Assembly (NCBI GenBank): GCA_035937595.1
Contig: DASZHS010000005.1
Location: forward strand, 62,001 to 126,000
Origin: Palsa-459 sp035937595
GTDB lineage: Bacteria > Actinomycetota > Acidimicrobiia > Acidimicrobiales > RAAP-2
Direction of reading: 5' to 3'
DNA length: 64,000 nt
Position numbers and translations under genes: made by a program. Of the stretch, positions 1 to 8,933 are shown piece after piece. Position 1 is the first letter of the stretch. The number at the start of each line of letters is the position of its first letter. The notes beneath the pieces are model-generated. The model had not been told where the DNA came from. It searched no databases and was given only the letters and a program-made list of their open reading frames with translations.

Positions 1-988
1 TGCCGGTGGAGGACTGCGAGTCGATGTACCACTCGACCGCGGGGGTGTTGTCCCCGTACGCGGCGTCGGGTGCACCCTCCGTCTGGACGGTGCGAACCCG
101 GACCTTCGGGAACCCCATCGCCGACTCGAACAGCCGCAGCTGCGCGACGACGCTCGACGTCTCCCCGTCACCGAAGATGCCCATCGTCTGTCCCTGTCCG
201 AGGTCGATGTGCGTCGTCTCGAGCGTCCTGACGGTGCTCGTTCCGTTCGGCTTCGTCAACGCGGCCGCACCAGGGTCGTTGTAGGCGCCCCACAGCTCTT
301 GTGGGGTGTAGATCTTCTCGGTCCCCGCTTGTGGCCCGACGGCGGTGTGACCGGCGGCTGGTGCGGCCTGTCGGACTGGGTTGATGGTGAACCGACGAAC
401 GTTGTCGAGCCCGACGATCGCGTCGACGGGGAGTGCGTTCGGCACCGACGGCGGCACGTCGTTGGCGTAGAAGTGCTGCCCGCTGTAGACGTACTCGCCG
501 ATGCTCACGTGGAACAGGCTGTCCATCTGGGCGATCGACCCCGTGGCCGTGAAGTAGTCGCCCGCCGGGGAGGTCGTCAGCACATGGAGCCCGGCCCCCT
601 GCAGCCAGCCGGCGACGGCGGCGCGCTGGGACGTCGGTACGCCGAAGCGCCGGTCGAACTGGGCCGGCGTGAGGAACCGCCGATAGATCGGTGAGGCGGG
701 GTTGTACAGCTCGGCGTACAGCCGCTGCTCGGCGGCCGGATTGGGGTGCTGCACAGAGACGCCGATCTCGATCTGTTGGCCGCTCGGCGCGGCACCGAGT
801 GGCGTTGCCAGGGGGAGACCAGCGAGGACCGCCGGCACCATGTGCGTCGCGGCCGCCGCGCCGGCGGGCGTGATGGCCACGGCCCCCACCGCGCTCCACG
901 ACAGAGAGATGATCGCCCCCGCTATGACCCACGCGCGCCTCGAGCGCGCGAACGAGGAACCACCGGAAAAGACAGATGCCTTGCGCAC
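1..988 (-). CDS. S53 peptidase (sedolisin/kumamolisin type), C-terminus outside window
   Basis: Secreted acid serine-carboxyl protease with an inhibitory propeptide. I read a GTG start preceded by a G6 run four bases upstream. The frame runs open to the window edge for 329 residues. A basic, then hydrophobic N-terminus ending in an Ala-rich stretch looks like a signal peptide. The next ~150 residues carry the pro-kumamolisin pattern (SPIYRRFLTPAQFDRRFG, then GWLQGAGLHV and a Phe-His segment). The catalytic Glu-x3-Asp pair is visible as EWYID (E319, D323); the catalytic Ser lies beyond the edge. It parallels the S53 gene at 41-44.5 kb. No operon partner is visible; the next gene is divergent. 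Confidence 0.88.
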   Translation of the reverse strand, partial: MRKASVFSGGSSFARSRRAWVIAGAIISLSWSAVGAVAITPAGAAAATHMVPAVLAGLPLATPLGAAPSGQQIEIGVSVQHPNPAAEQRLYAELYNPASPIYRRFLTPAQFDRRFGVPTSQRAAVAGWLQGAGLHVLTTSPAGDYFTATGSIAQMDSLFHVSIGEYVYSGQHFYANDVPPSVPNALPVDAIVGLDNVRRFTINPVRQAAPAAGHTAVGPQAGTEKIYTPQELWGAYNDPGAAALTKPNGTSTVRTLETTHIDLGQGQTMGIFGDGETSSVVAQLRLFESAMGFPKVRVRTVQTEGAPDAAYGDNTPAVEWYIDSQSSTG

Positions 989-1384
989 GTTACCCCCCAA
1001 AGTCAGGATCACCCGGCACGGAGCCGAGCGCTCTCTGCCCCAGCCGGCCGGATCTAAACCAGGCGCGACGGCCGTCCCGTCAACAGTGGCGACCAACCGC
1101 ACCGGACGTGCACCGCCAGGAAGGGCGAGCGAACTCCCTTGGCGCGCCGAACGACAGCGAGCACGACGCGTCCCACGATGCGGTCGACGCGGTGCGAGAC
1201 CGATTGCGGGCAGCGAGAAGGGCTGGTGCCGAGTCGGGTGCGACCTCATTGCACGCCGACGTCGCGTGCCGAAAGCGCCGCGTCGATGCGCCGGCGCCGT
1301 CCCGAGTTGCCCGACTGCGATGGCACCTTCGAGATGGTCAATCCCAATCCCGCACACGAAGGTCGTCGGGTCTAACGTCGCGAC
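989..1384. other. Divergent intergenic region
   Basis: About 400 bases between the S53 gene (minus) and the small anchored protein (plus). It must hold both promoters. No open frame here has convincing family similarity, and I see no strong hairpin or repeat. Confidence 0.5.
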
Positions 1385-1876
1385 GTGGCTGAGGTGCCAA
1401 GTGCGTCGGATCCGCCGATGACGCCGACCTTGCGTCCCGAGCCTCAGCGTCCGTCAAGGGCAAAGCGCAAGTCGCTGGTCCTCGCCGTCGCGGCGGTTGT
1501 CGCCGTGCTCATCGGGGTAGGCGCGTTCGCGCTCCTTCACGGTGGAGGCCCGAGTACGGGCACCGTCACGGGCGCCATCGTGCTCGTCAGCGACCCTGCG
1601 TCGGCCCCGCAGCCGAAGCTCGCCTCCGCCGAGGTGGACCTCTCGCTCTCGAGCACCGGGGGCAGCACGAAGACCATCCACGTCGGACCCTCTGGCCGAT
1701 TCCAGGTGTCCCTCGCTCCGGGGCAATGGAACGTCGATGACGTGGTGGCCGCTGTCGGCACCCACACGAGCTACGGCGAGCTGTGTCAGGTCACCGTCAC
1801 CCCCGGTCACACCTCCTCGGTGACGGTCCAGATCGACGTTACGAACATGAACTCGTCGCGGGAGCAGTGCTACTGA
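1385..1876 (+). CDS. Membrane-anchored protein with a carboxypeptidase-regulatory-like beta domain
   Basis: A 163-residue protein. Residues 1-28 are basic and proline-rich, followed by one hydrophobic helix (about 30-50: LVLAVAAVVAVLIGVGAFAL). An extracellular domain of ~110 residues follows, with a GTVTGAIVL opening, a GRFQVSLAPG turn and a final beta strand. That layout resembles the Ig-like domains that follow carboxypeptidases or occur in surface proteins, where GxF-x-LxPG is typical. Two cysteines in the domain (GELCQ and the penultimate EQCY) could pair. The start is GTG without a clear ribosome site. Exact function unknown; it is probably exported and anchored by its N-terminal helix. 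Confidence 0.72.
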   Translation: MAEVPSASDPPMTPTLRPEPQRPSRAKRKSLVLAVAAVVAVLIGVGAFALLHGGGPSTGTVTGAIVLVSDPASAPQPKLASAEVDLSLSSTGGSTKTIHVGPSGRFQVSLAPGQWNVDDVVAAVGTHTSYGELCQVTVTPGHTSSVTVQIDVTNMNSSREQCY

Positions 1877-2122
1877 GCGGCGCCGACGTCGGTGCACCGA
1901 CGTGTCGCGGTCATGGTGTCCGCCGTCCGATCGGGTCGCGACCAAGCCCCAGGCAGGGATCTCAGCGACACCGGTCAGGTCGATGGCGTCGCGGACGCAA
2001 TGACTCGGACCAGCCCCGGCGAAGCAGCTCGGTGCAGGGCCTTGCGCATGAGCCGCCGGCACGCTCGGTTCACGGCCGCTTCACCATGGCCGGTGCGCAC
2101 GGCAGGCGGCCGATCGGCTGCA

Positions 2123-3448
2123 CTACTTGTTCACGTCCTGCTGCCACTGCGCGAGGTAGGGCTGGAACGACGGATTCGTGTCATCCGTTGCGTACCACTC
2201 GATGCTCCTCGCGTGATAGTGCTCCGCTGCCTGGACGTCCCGCTGGACAAGGCAGGCGGCGCTGCAAGCCGAGGTGCCCTTGTTGGAGACCTCGGCCACC
2301 GTCTGGAACTGGATGTAGGTCCGGGGAAAGCGTCGCTGGACATAGGCGACGATCTCATTGAACCTCGCGTAGTCGTCGGCATAGGGGCCGTGCAGTCCTT
2401 CCTGTCCAATCCCGATGCCGTGGGCAGCGGCCCAGCGGGCGACGTCCACCTGGATCGGATCGCCCGTCGCGGGGTTGCTGTTCAATCGACTCGTGGTCGG
2501 GTACAGCATCTGGTTGATGGGATAGATGACGGTGGTGAAGGCAAGCTCGGCCCGGTAGTAGGCGAGCAGGCGCTCCTGCCACTGCAGCCAGGAGGCGGCC
2601 GCGTACCCCCAGCCCTGCAGTTGCCGTATCGCCGCCTTGTAGGCCGTGACGTCGCAGCGTTGCACGACGGGCTTGTAGCACGGTTCGAGTGGGAAGGACT
2701 CGGCGCCGAGACCGAGCGCGACCCTCGCGTACGTGACGTCGCCCTTATAGGGGCTGTTGGCATAGTGGCTGGCGACGGCCGCCACGTACGCACGCCAGTC
2801 CGCTTGGAAGACGTGATCGAAGTAGTCGGGAATGACGAAGCCGACCGACCGACTTCTTTGCTCACAGAGCGTGGGGACGCTGGCGGCCACCCAGGATGGC
2901 AACCAGCCGTCACTCGCGCAGCTGGCGGCGGGCACGTTCGTCTCGTGCTGGAACCGCAGCTCCAGGGTGACCTTCTTGCCTTGCTTGACCCAGGCAGCGA
3001 TCTCCTGATCCGCGGGCGCAAAGTTGAAGACGCCCGGCTGCGGCTCCACGGCGTACCAGTTCAGATTGATGTCCACCGCGCCGATGTTCGGGTTGGTCAA
3101 GGCGGCTTGGTTGTACGTCCCATAGCCCATCGGGTCGTACTCGATGTTGGCGGGGGCGGCGCCCGTGCGCGGCGACGCCGGTGTCGAGGGAGCAGCCGGG
3201 CTCTTCGCTGGTTGGTGGATCGATCGGTCGGCCATCCGTGCGGAGGCCGGCGGCGCCGAGGCGCACGTCAGTACCACGATGGTGGCGAGCGTTGCCGGCA
3301 ACGCCACCAGAACGAGCGAGCGGAGCGTTGCAGCGTTGATTCGACCAACCCCCGTGTCGCGCTGGGTGGGATGGTACCGGGGTAGGTCGCACCCTCCGCA
3401 TCGGCACGGGATGGACGATGCAGTTACGCGCCGAGGGGGTCCCCGCAC
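2123..3448 (-). CDS. Secreted TIM-barrel glycoside-hydrolase-like protein
   Basis: About 440 residues. A hydrophobic segment near 43-65 (LVLVALPATLATIVVL) fits a signal peptide or anchor. The mature part starts with a barrel-like pattern: a YGTYNQ strand, then DINLNWYAVEPQPGVFNF and a VTLELRF strand. This WxxxEPxxGxFxF pattern is common at strand 2 of clan GH-A hydrolases such as GH39, GH42 and GH5. Candidate acidic residues lie in GLGAESF and in VAEVSN near the C-terminus, but I cannot assign the acid/base or nucleophile. The GTG start at 3448 is uncertain because the signal segment starts ~40 residues in, and I find no better in-frame start. Monocistronic, convergent with the upstream small gene. 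Confidence 0.7.
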   Translation of the reverse strand: MRGPPRRVTASSIPCRCGGCDLPRYHPTQRDTGVGRINAATLRSLVLVALPATLATIVVLTCASAPPASARMADRSIHQPAKSPAAPSTPASPRTGAAPANIEYDPMGYGTYNQAALTNPNIGAVDINLNWYAVEPQPGVFNFAPADQEIAAWVKQGKKVTLELRFQHETNVPAASCASDGWLPSWVAASVPTLCEQRSRSVGFVIPDYFDHVFQADWRAYVAAVASHYANSPYKGDVTYARVALGLGAESFPLEPCYKPVVQRCDVTAYKAAIRQLQGWGYAAASWLQWQERLLAYYRAELAFTTVIYPINQMLYPTTSRLNSNPATGDPIQVDVARWAAAHGIGIGQEGLHGPYADDYARFNEIVAYVQRRFPRTYIQFQTVAEVSNKGTSACSAACLVQRDVQAAEHYHARSIEWYATDDTNPSFQPYLAQWQQDVNK

Positions 3449-3569
3449 AATGGGCGGTCACCAGGGGTGGCCACGCGACACGTGCGGGTCCTGAGCGCGT
3501 CGGCGTCACCTCTTCGGCCGGACGCGTTCGGCCTCCGATACCGTTGCCGGACTGGGCGACGGCAGAGAG

Positions 3570-4757
3570 TTGGCGGGCGTGGCGGACGCATCCGATCGAG
3601 ACGGGACGACGATCGGCGCACGCATCGAGCGGGTGCTGGCACGCGCAGAAGGCAATCAGGTGCCCATGCGGTCGATCGTCGCCCTCGTCCTCACCGCCGC
3701 GTCGGCGTACCTGCTCGGCAAGCTCCTGTACCGCCTTCGCGACGTCGTGCTCCTCATGCTCGTGGGCGGGTTCCTCGCCATGGTCCTCAACCCGCAGGTG
3801 AACGCGCTCCAGCGGTGGGGGGTCAAGCGGAGGGGCTACGCCGTGGCGATCGTGGCCCTGTGGGCGGTGGTGATCTTCTTCGGGCTCGCGGTCGCGTTCG
3901 GCTACCCCCTCGTGAACGGCATCTCCCACCTCGCCAACTCGCTGCCTGGGTACGTCGACAAGGCCCAGCATGGGAAGGGCTGGATCGGCCACGTCCTGCG
4001 CAAGTACCACATCGAGACGTGGTTCCAGAAGAACTCGTCCAAGCTCGTGACGCTGGCGCAGGGGCTGAGCCGTCCGGCGTTCGCGCTCGGCAAGGGAGCG
4101 ATCTCCGTCGTGCTGGGACTCCTCACGATGTTCGCCTTCGTCGTGCTGCTGCTGCTGGAGGCGCCGAAGATGGGGGCGTTCCTCCTCGGCGCCATCGCGC
4201 CGGCGCGAGCCGAGCGTCTGCGCCGCATCGGTGCCGAGGTGAGCCGCTCGGCCTCCGGCTACGTCCTCGGCAACGTCCTGACCTCGATCGTCGCGGGTGT
4301 CGTGGTGTTCGTCACCCTGACGGTGCTGTCGGTGCCGTTCGCGCTGCTGTGGGGACTGTGGGTGGCGCTGGTCGACTTCCTCCCGTCGATCGGCGGCGCC
4401 CTGGCGGGGATACCGACCGTGTTGTTCGCGCTCGGCCACTCGTTCTCTGCAGGCGTGGTGACCGCCATCGTGTTCATCGCCTACACCCAGATCGAGAACC
4501 ACCTGCTCAACCCCCTGGTGATGAGCAGGACCGTGCGGCTCAATCCGCTCACCGTCTTCATGGCCGTGCTCGTCGGCGCCGCGGTCGGTGCGTGGGTCGG
4601 GGGGCTCTTCGGGGGCTTCGTCGGCGTGCTCCTGTCCGTTCCCGGCGCGGCGACGATCCAGATCGTGCTGAAGGAGCTCTGGCTCCCCTCCGGCACGGCC
4701 GCCCAGGGCGCCGCGACGACGTCGTCGGACGCGGACGGCACCGCTGCGAGAGGATGA
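3570..4757 (+). CDS. AI-2E family transporter (PerM-like permease)
   Basis: Integral membrane permease of the AI-2E/PerM superfamily, whose members export small molecules or act as ion antiporters; the substrate cannot be read from sequence. About 395 residues, normal length. There are paired N-terminal helices, a soluble central loop (about 115-170) and a C-terminal helix cluster. The family hallmark is the stretch DFLPSIGGALAGIP followed by YTQIENHLLNPLVM. The TTG at 3570 and the GTG three codons later are both possible; a GAGAG lies upstream and fits the GTG better. Four bases separate it from the next gene, so the two are probably co-transcribed. Confidence 0.9.
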   Translation: MAGVADASDRDGTTIGARIERVLARAEGNQVPMRSIVALVLTAASAYLLGKLLYRLRDVVLLMLVGGFLAMVLNPQVNALQRWGVKRRGYAVAIVALWAVVIFFGLAVAFGYPLVNGISHLANSLPGYVDKAQHGKGWIGHVLRKYHIETWFQKNSSKLVTLAQGLSRPAFALGKGAISVVLGLLTMFAFVVLLLLEAPKMGAFLLGAIAPARAERLRRIGAEVSRSASGYVLGNVLTSIVAGVVVFVTLTVLSVPFALLWGLWVALVDFLPSIGGALAGIPTVLFALGHSFSAGVVTAIVFIAYTQIENHLLNPLVMSRTVRLNPLTVFMAVLVGAAVGAWVGGLFGGFVGVLLSVPGAATIQIVLKELWLPSGTAAQGAATTSSDADGTAARG

Positions 4758-4761
4758 CGCG

Positions 4762-5415
4762 ATGTACGGATCGGACATCTTCACCGAGCCCAGCCCGGAT
4801 CCCGACACGCTGGCCAACCTTGGACCCCTGGCGCCCATGGCCGGCGTTTGGGAAGGCCAGGGCCTCGACACGCATCCCGTGGCGAGCGGTTCGAAGTCGG
4901 AGCCCTACGCCGAGCGCTACGAGCTCCAGCCGATCGACCCGCAGACGAACGGACCGCAGCTCTTCTACGGGCTCCGGTACCACACCCACATCGTGAAGCC
5001 GAACGAGATCGAGACCTTCCACGACCAGGTCGGCTACTGGCTGTGGGAGCCAGCCACGACCACGGTGACCTACTCGCTCGCGATACCGAGAGGACAGGTG
5101 GTCCTGGCAGCGGGGACCGCGGCGCCCGATGCCGCGACCTTCGAGGTCACCGCGACGCTGGGCTCAAGCATCTGCGGGATCCTCTCGAACCCCTTCCTCG
5201 ACCAGGCGTTTCGAACCCGCAGCTACCGCATGCGCGTGACGATCGGTGCCGACGGCACCTGGTCCTACGAGTCCGAGAGCGTCCTCGAGGTCGCCGGCGC
5301 TCCTGCGCCGTTCGCCCACGTCGACCGCAACACGCTCACCCAGGTGTCGCCGCCGATGCCGAACCCACTGTCGGCCGCACAGCCCGCGGTGTCGGATGGG
5401 GTCCGGACGGCGTAG
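4762..5415 (+). CDS. Nitrobindin-like heme-binding beta-barrel protein
   Basis: A 217-residue protein resembling the nitrobindin/THAP4-type fatty-acid-binding-protein barrel. The N-terminal GVWEGQG matches the family GxWxGxG motif. Alternating short beta strands follow, including YRMRVTIGADGTWSYES, and the C-terminal AHVDRNTL lies where this family has its heme-ligating His. Known members bind ferric heme and react with peroxynitrite or NO; activity here is inferred. The gene follows the permease by four bases and is probably in its operon. It is somewhat longer than minimal nitrobindins (~160 residues), with a proline-rich tail after residue ~190. Confidence 0.75.
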   Translation: MYGSDIFTEPSPDPDTLANLGPLAPMAGVWEGQGLDTHPVASGSKSEPYAERYELQPIDPQTNGPQLFYGLRYHTHIVKPNEIETFHDQVGYWLWEPATTTVTYSLAIPRGQVVLAAGTAAPDAATFEVTATLGSSICGILSNPFLDQAFRTRSYRMRVTIGADGTWSYESESVLEVAGAPAPFAHVDRNTLTQVSPPMPNPLSAAQPAVSDGVRTA

Positions 5416-5539
5416 CCCCCGTCGCGGGTGGGCCGCCCGGCACGCCCGCAGCCGGCACGAGCGGCGTGCGCTGCGGGCGACCCAGCACCGCACGCGAGCA
5501 GGACGGCCTGTCGACCCGAACGCGCCTCGGGCGATCGAG

Positions 5540-5851
5540 TCAGTCCTCTGCTCCCCTGCCCTCGAACTCGTCCACGGTGGCGCCGAGGCCGGCGCTCTGC
5601 AGCATGCGACGAAGGTCGACGACCTGCTGGACGTCGATGTCCTTGCCGCTCGGACGCGTGAGGACCGTGACCTCGTCCCCGATGCGAGCCTCGAACTTCC
5701 CGTTGTGGCGCTCCTCGACAGAGCCCACGACCTCGAGCAGCGACACGACGTCGTGCCACTCGATGTTGTGGCTCGCCGGATGCTGGAAGATCTGCAAGAG
5801 CGTGTCTCGGTGATGGTTGTTGAGATGCGGTGGCTCCGGCAGCGTCGACAT
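5540..5851 (-). CDS. Small hypothetical protein
   Basis: A 103-residue protein that starts at ATG 5851 behind a good GAGGGGAG ribosome site. The frame could be extended upstream, but the extension looks non-coding. The sequence is polar, with HNIEWHDVVSLLEVVG and ARIGDEVTVLTRP. This resembles small proteins with a HicA- or RNA-binding-like beta-alpha fold (an NIEWHDV helix followed by basic strands), but no catalytic motif confirms it. It is transcribed away from the divergent reductase fusion. No toxin or antitoxin partner gene is adjacent. Confidence 0.75.
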   Translation of the reverse strand: MSTLPEPPHLNNHHRDTLLQIFQHPASHNIEWHDVVSLLEVVGSVEERHNGKFEARIGDEVTVLTRPSGKDIDVQQVVDLRRMLQSAGLGATVDEFEGRGAED

Positions 5852-6002
5852 GGAACTCCCCTCGATTGCGGCACGATACCGCCGCACGAGCGGCGCTCCG
5901 CTCCTGAGCGGGAGCGCTCGGCGTCGCCGTGCCGATCGGATCCCGCCACCGACGACGTGACCGTGCGGAACAGCTTTTGTTGCTCGCTGCTTGAATCGCT
6001 CC

Positions 6003-7643
6003 GTGACCGACGTCCCAACCTCTCCCGCGCTGGATGCGTCCGAGCTCGCGACGCTCGAGTCGCTCGGCGCCCGGCGGCGCGTCAGCACCGGCGACTACCT
6101 GTATCGGGCGGGCGATGCGGCCTACGACTTCTACGTCGTCCTGTCCGGCAAGGTCGACATCCTCCTCGACGTCGATGGGACCGAGAAGCTGCTCATCGCC
6201 CACGGACCTGGGCGCTTCCTCGGCGAGCTGAACCTCCTCACGGGGATGCGGGTGTTCGTCTCGGCCAGGGTCGCCGAGCCGGGGGAGGTGCTCGCCGTCA
6301 CGATCGAGGCGCTCCGGTACGTGATCGCCGCCTACCCGCAGCTCAGCGACAAGATCCTGGCGACCTTCATGGCCCGGCGCGCGGAGCTGTTGACCGGGGC
6401 CAGCGCGGCCATCCGCGTCGTCGGCTCGCGCTTCTCGCCGCAGCTCCCCCAGATCCGCGAGCTGCTCACGCGCTCGCGCATCCCCCACGAGTGGCTCGAC
6501 CCCGAGGCCGATCCCCAGGTCGATGAGCTGCTGCGGGCGTTCCACGTAGCGCCCGACGAGCTCCCGGTGGCCATCGCCGCAGGGACGGTGCTCCGCCGCG
6601 TCACCCCGGGGGCCCTGGCCGAGCACCTCGGCCTCACGCTGGATCGGCTGCCGGAGCGGTGCTTCGACCTGGTCATCGTCGGAGGGGGCCCCGCCGGCCT
6701 CGCCGCAGCGGTCTACGGAGGCTCCGAGGGGCTGCGGACGCTCGGCGTGGAGGCGGTCTCACCGGGCGGCCAGGCCGGCACGAGCTCGAGGATCGAGAAC
6801 TACTTCGGCTTTCCGACGGGCGTCTCCGGCGCCGACCTCACCCAGCGCGGCGTCGTCCAGGCCGAGAAGTTCGGCGCCCAGCTGAGCGTGCCGTGCACGG
6901 CCGTCGCGCTTCGTGAGGACGCGGGGCACCTGGTGGTGGAGCTCTCGGACGGCACCACCGTGATGGGCAGGGCCGTGATCGCCGCGTCGGGGGCGCACTA
7001 CCGGCGACTCGACGTGGCGCGACTCACCGAGTTCGAGTCGAAGGGCGTCTTCTACGCGGCGACCGAGCTGGAGGCGCGCTTCTGCGGACGGAGCCCCGTC
7101 GTCGTCGTCGGCGGCGGCAACTCGGCGGGCCAGGCAGCGATGTTCCTGGCGGAGCAGGGCTGCGGGACGACGGTCGTGATTCGCGGGGCGGCGCTGCACG
7201 CGGGCATGTCGGCGTACCTGGCGGACCGACTCGAGCGACATCCGCGCATCACGATCCTCACGGGAACCAGTGTCGTCGCCCTTACCGGCACCGATCGTCT
7301 GACCGCGCTGCGCCTCCGCGGGCCGGACGGCGAGACAGAGCAGCCGTGCGCCGCCCTCTTCTCGTTCATCGGGGCGGACCCCCAGTCGGGGTGGCTGTCG
7401 GGACTCGCCTCGCTCGATGACCGAGGGTTCGTGCTCACGGACCGGGCGCTCGCCGAGCAGGCGCTGGACGCACGTTGGGCCGAGCTCGGGAGGCGGCCGC
7501 TCTCCTTCGAGACGAGCCAGCCCGGGCTGTTCGCGGTGGGCGACCTCCGATCGGCATCGACCAAGCGAGTCGCGGCCGCGGTGGGAGAAGGCTCTGCGGC
7601 GGTGCGATCCGTGCACGACTACCTGGCCTTTGTGAACCGCTAG
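6003..7643 (+). CDS. Cyclic-nucleotide-binding domain fused to a thioredoxin-reductase-like flavoprotein
   Basis: Residues ~15-125 form a CRP-type cNMP-binding barrel (GDYLYRAGDAAYDFYVVLSGKV, then GPGRFLGELNLLTG, the PBC-like turn). A linker of ~60 residues follows. Residues ~220-546 are a class II pyridine-nucleotide oxidoreductase with the FAD site VIVGGGPAG and the NADPH site VVVGGGNSAG. The stretch that holds the redox CxxC of true thioredoxin reductases reads GVFYAATE, so the redox disulfide is absent and thioredoxin reduction is unlikely. The FAD C-terminal motif is GLFAVGDLR. The start is GTG 6003 or TTG 5991; neither has a clear ribosome site. Single gene, divergent from the small gene at 5540-5851. 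Confidence 0.9.
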   Translation: MTDVPTSPALDASELATLESLGARRRVSTGDYLYRAGDAAYDFYVVLSGKVDILLDVDGTEKLLIAHGPGRFLGELNLLTGMRVFVSARVAEPGEVLAVTIEALRYVIAAYPQLSDKILATFMARRAELLTGASAAIRVVGSRFSPQLPQIRELLTRSRIPHEWLDPEADPQVDELLRAFHVAPDELPVAIAAGTVLRRVTPGALAEHLGLTLDRLPERCFDLVIVGGGPAGLAAAVYGGSEGLRTLGVEAVSPGGQAGTSSRIENYFGFPTGVSGADLTQRGVVQAEKFGAQLSVPCTAVALREDAGHLVVELSDGTTVMGRAVIAASGAHYRRLDVARLTEFESKGVFYAATELEARFCGRSPVVVVGGGNSAGQAAMFLAEQGCGTTVVIRGAALHAGMSAYLADRLERHPRITILTGTSVVALTGTDRLTALRLRGPDGETEQPCAALFSFIGADPQSGWLSGLASLDDRGFVLTDRALAEQALDARWAELGRRPLSFETSQPGLFAVGDLRSASTKRVAAAVGEGSAAVRSVHDYLAFVNR

Positions 7644-7790
7644 GCACGAGCGCCAGCACCTGAGCGCACCGCCCCGCGTCGAAGGCGGCCCATGGACGCG
7701 GCATCGCTCCGATCGGGTGGTCAGCCGTCGCTGGCGAGCCGAGGGGGCCCAGAGGAGGGCGGCGTGCGGCAGGACCCAGGTGGCGATATG

Positions 7791-7808
7791 CTTAACCATC
7801 ATGTTAAG
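7791..7808. promoter_or_regulatory. Inverted repeat over the ArsR start codon (likely operator)
   Basis: Perfect inverted repeat CTTAAC-N6-GTTAAG. Its spacer contains the first bases of the proposed ATG at 7801. It is AT-rich against a GC-rich background. The position fits autorepression by the ArsR protein encoded directly downstream. Confidence 0.6.
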
Positions 7809-8169
7809 TGTCGAGGGTGCGCGGACGAGCGAGGACCTCGACCTGCTCTTCGGTGCGCTCGCCGACGCCACCCGACGAGGCATCGTCGAGCAGCTGGCCG
7901 TCGGCGAGGCGACGGTGACGGAGCTCGCCGCCCCCTTCTCCATCAGCCTCCCGGCGATCTCCCGGCACCTCAAGGTGCTCGAGCGCGCCTCGATCATCAC
8001 CCGGAGCCAGCACGGCCGGTGGCGGCGAGCTCGACTCTCCCCGACGTCGCTCGCCAGCACGGCGGCGTGGCTCTCGCAGTGCGAGCGACGCTGGGCCGAG
8101 AGATTCGAGCGGCTCGACGACCACCTCGCCCGACGCAGCGACGCGGCGCCGACCGCAACCGAGACCTGA
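7801..8169 (+). CDS. ArsR-family winged-helix regulator
   Basis: A 122-residue repressor-type regulator. The sequence LFGALADATRRGIVEQLAVGE followed by the recognition helix FSISLPAISRHLKVLERA is the standard ArsR/SmtB winged helix. No metal-binding cysteine motif is present, as in the subgroup that sits upstream of SRPBCC (Aha1/START-like) genes. I chose ATG 7801 because the domain begins ~15 residues later and the upstream extension is not protein-like. The start overlaps an inverted repeat, so autoregulation is likely. Twenty-four bases separate it from the SRPBCC gene, suggesting one operon. Confidence 0.9.
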   Translation: MLSVEGARTSEDLDLLFGALADATRRGIVEQLAVGEATVTELAAPFSISLPAISRHLKVLERASIITRSQHGRWRRARLSPTSLASTAAWLSQCERRWAERFERLDDHLARRSDAAPTATET

Positions 8170-8193
8170 AGCCGAGACGAGGAGAGGGAAGCC

Positions 8194-8652
8194 ATGACCA
8201 CGACAGCCCCACAGCTCACCGTGACCCACGTCGTCAACGCACCGCGTGCGCGCGTCTACGAGGCGTTCACGGACCCTGACCAGTTCGCGGCGTGGTGGGG
8301 CCCGATCGGCAACGCACTGCCGCGCGACGAGGTCGAGTTCGACGTTCGCCCCGGTGGTCACCTGCGGTGGTCGGAGGTCTTTCCGGGTCAGCCAGGCGTC
8401 TGGACGCACGGCCGAATCGACCTCACCGACGTCGTCGACGGCGAGCTGCTCGACGGCGTGATGCGCATCACCGGGGAGCTGCCGGGTGGCTTCGAGCCGT
8501 TCGAGACGAGGATGCGCGTCGAGTTCCACGACGAGGCCGACGGCCGGACGCGACTCGAGATCCGCCAGTGGCTCCCCGAGACCCACGTGTCCCCAACCGA
8601 GGGAGGGTGGCGCGAGGCATTCACCAAGCTGGACGCCGTGCTCGCCGGATGA
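8194..8652 (+). CDS. SRPBCC (Aha1/START-like) domain protein
   Basis: A 152-residue hydrophobic-ligand-binding fold. The start PRARVYEAFTDPDQFAAWWGP and the later VEFDVRPGGHLRW are characteristic of the activator-of-Hsp90-ATPase-like SRPBCC family. A C-terminal amphipathic helix (GGWREAFTKLDAVL) closes the cavity. A GAGGAGAGG ribosome site precedes the ATG. Pairing with an upstream ArsR is a very common actinobacterial arrangement; the ligand is not known. Confidence 0.9.
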   Translation: MTTTAPQLTVTHVVNAPRARVYEAFTDPDQFAAWWGPIGNALPRDEVEFDVRPGGHLRWSEVFPGQPGVWTHGRIDLTDVVDGELLDGVMRITGELPGGFEPFETRMRVEFHDEADGRTRLEIRQWLPETHVSPTEGGWREAFTKLDAVLAG

Positions 8653-8933
8653 CCGCGGTTCGCCGCTCGCGATGCCAGCGCCGCCGGAGCCATTGCGCTC
8701 GAGACGCCCCGGTCGCCCGGCCAAGCGCTCGACGCACCGAGCGGGCGCTGCGCGGCGCGACCGCACGCCTCGACGTGCGCTCTGGAGCCTCGGTGTGCTC
8801 AGCGATGCGACGTCCCCTTCGCCTCCCCGTCCTCGGGACGCCTCGTTGATCGACCGAACGCTCGATCGGCGGGCGCGAGTGCCCCTCGGGCGACAAGATG
8901 GCCGCGTCTCTGTAGCTCGGAAGGAGCCGCCGG

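Noticed and set aside
2910..4871. A 653-codon open frame on the minus strand
   Set aside because: It is antisense to the AI-2E permease and other genes, Arg/Glu/His-rich as expected from GC-rich shadow frames, and has no family signal.
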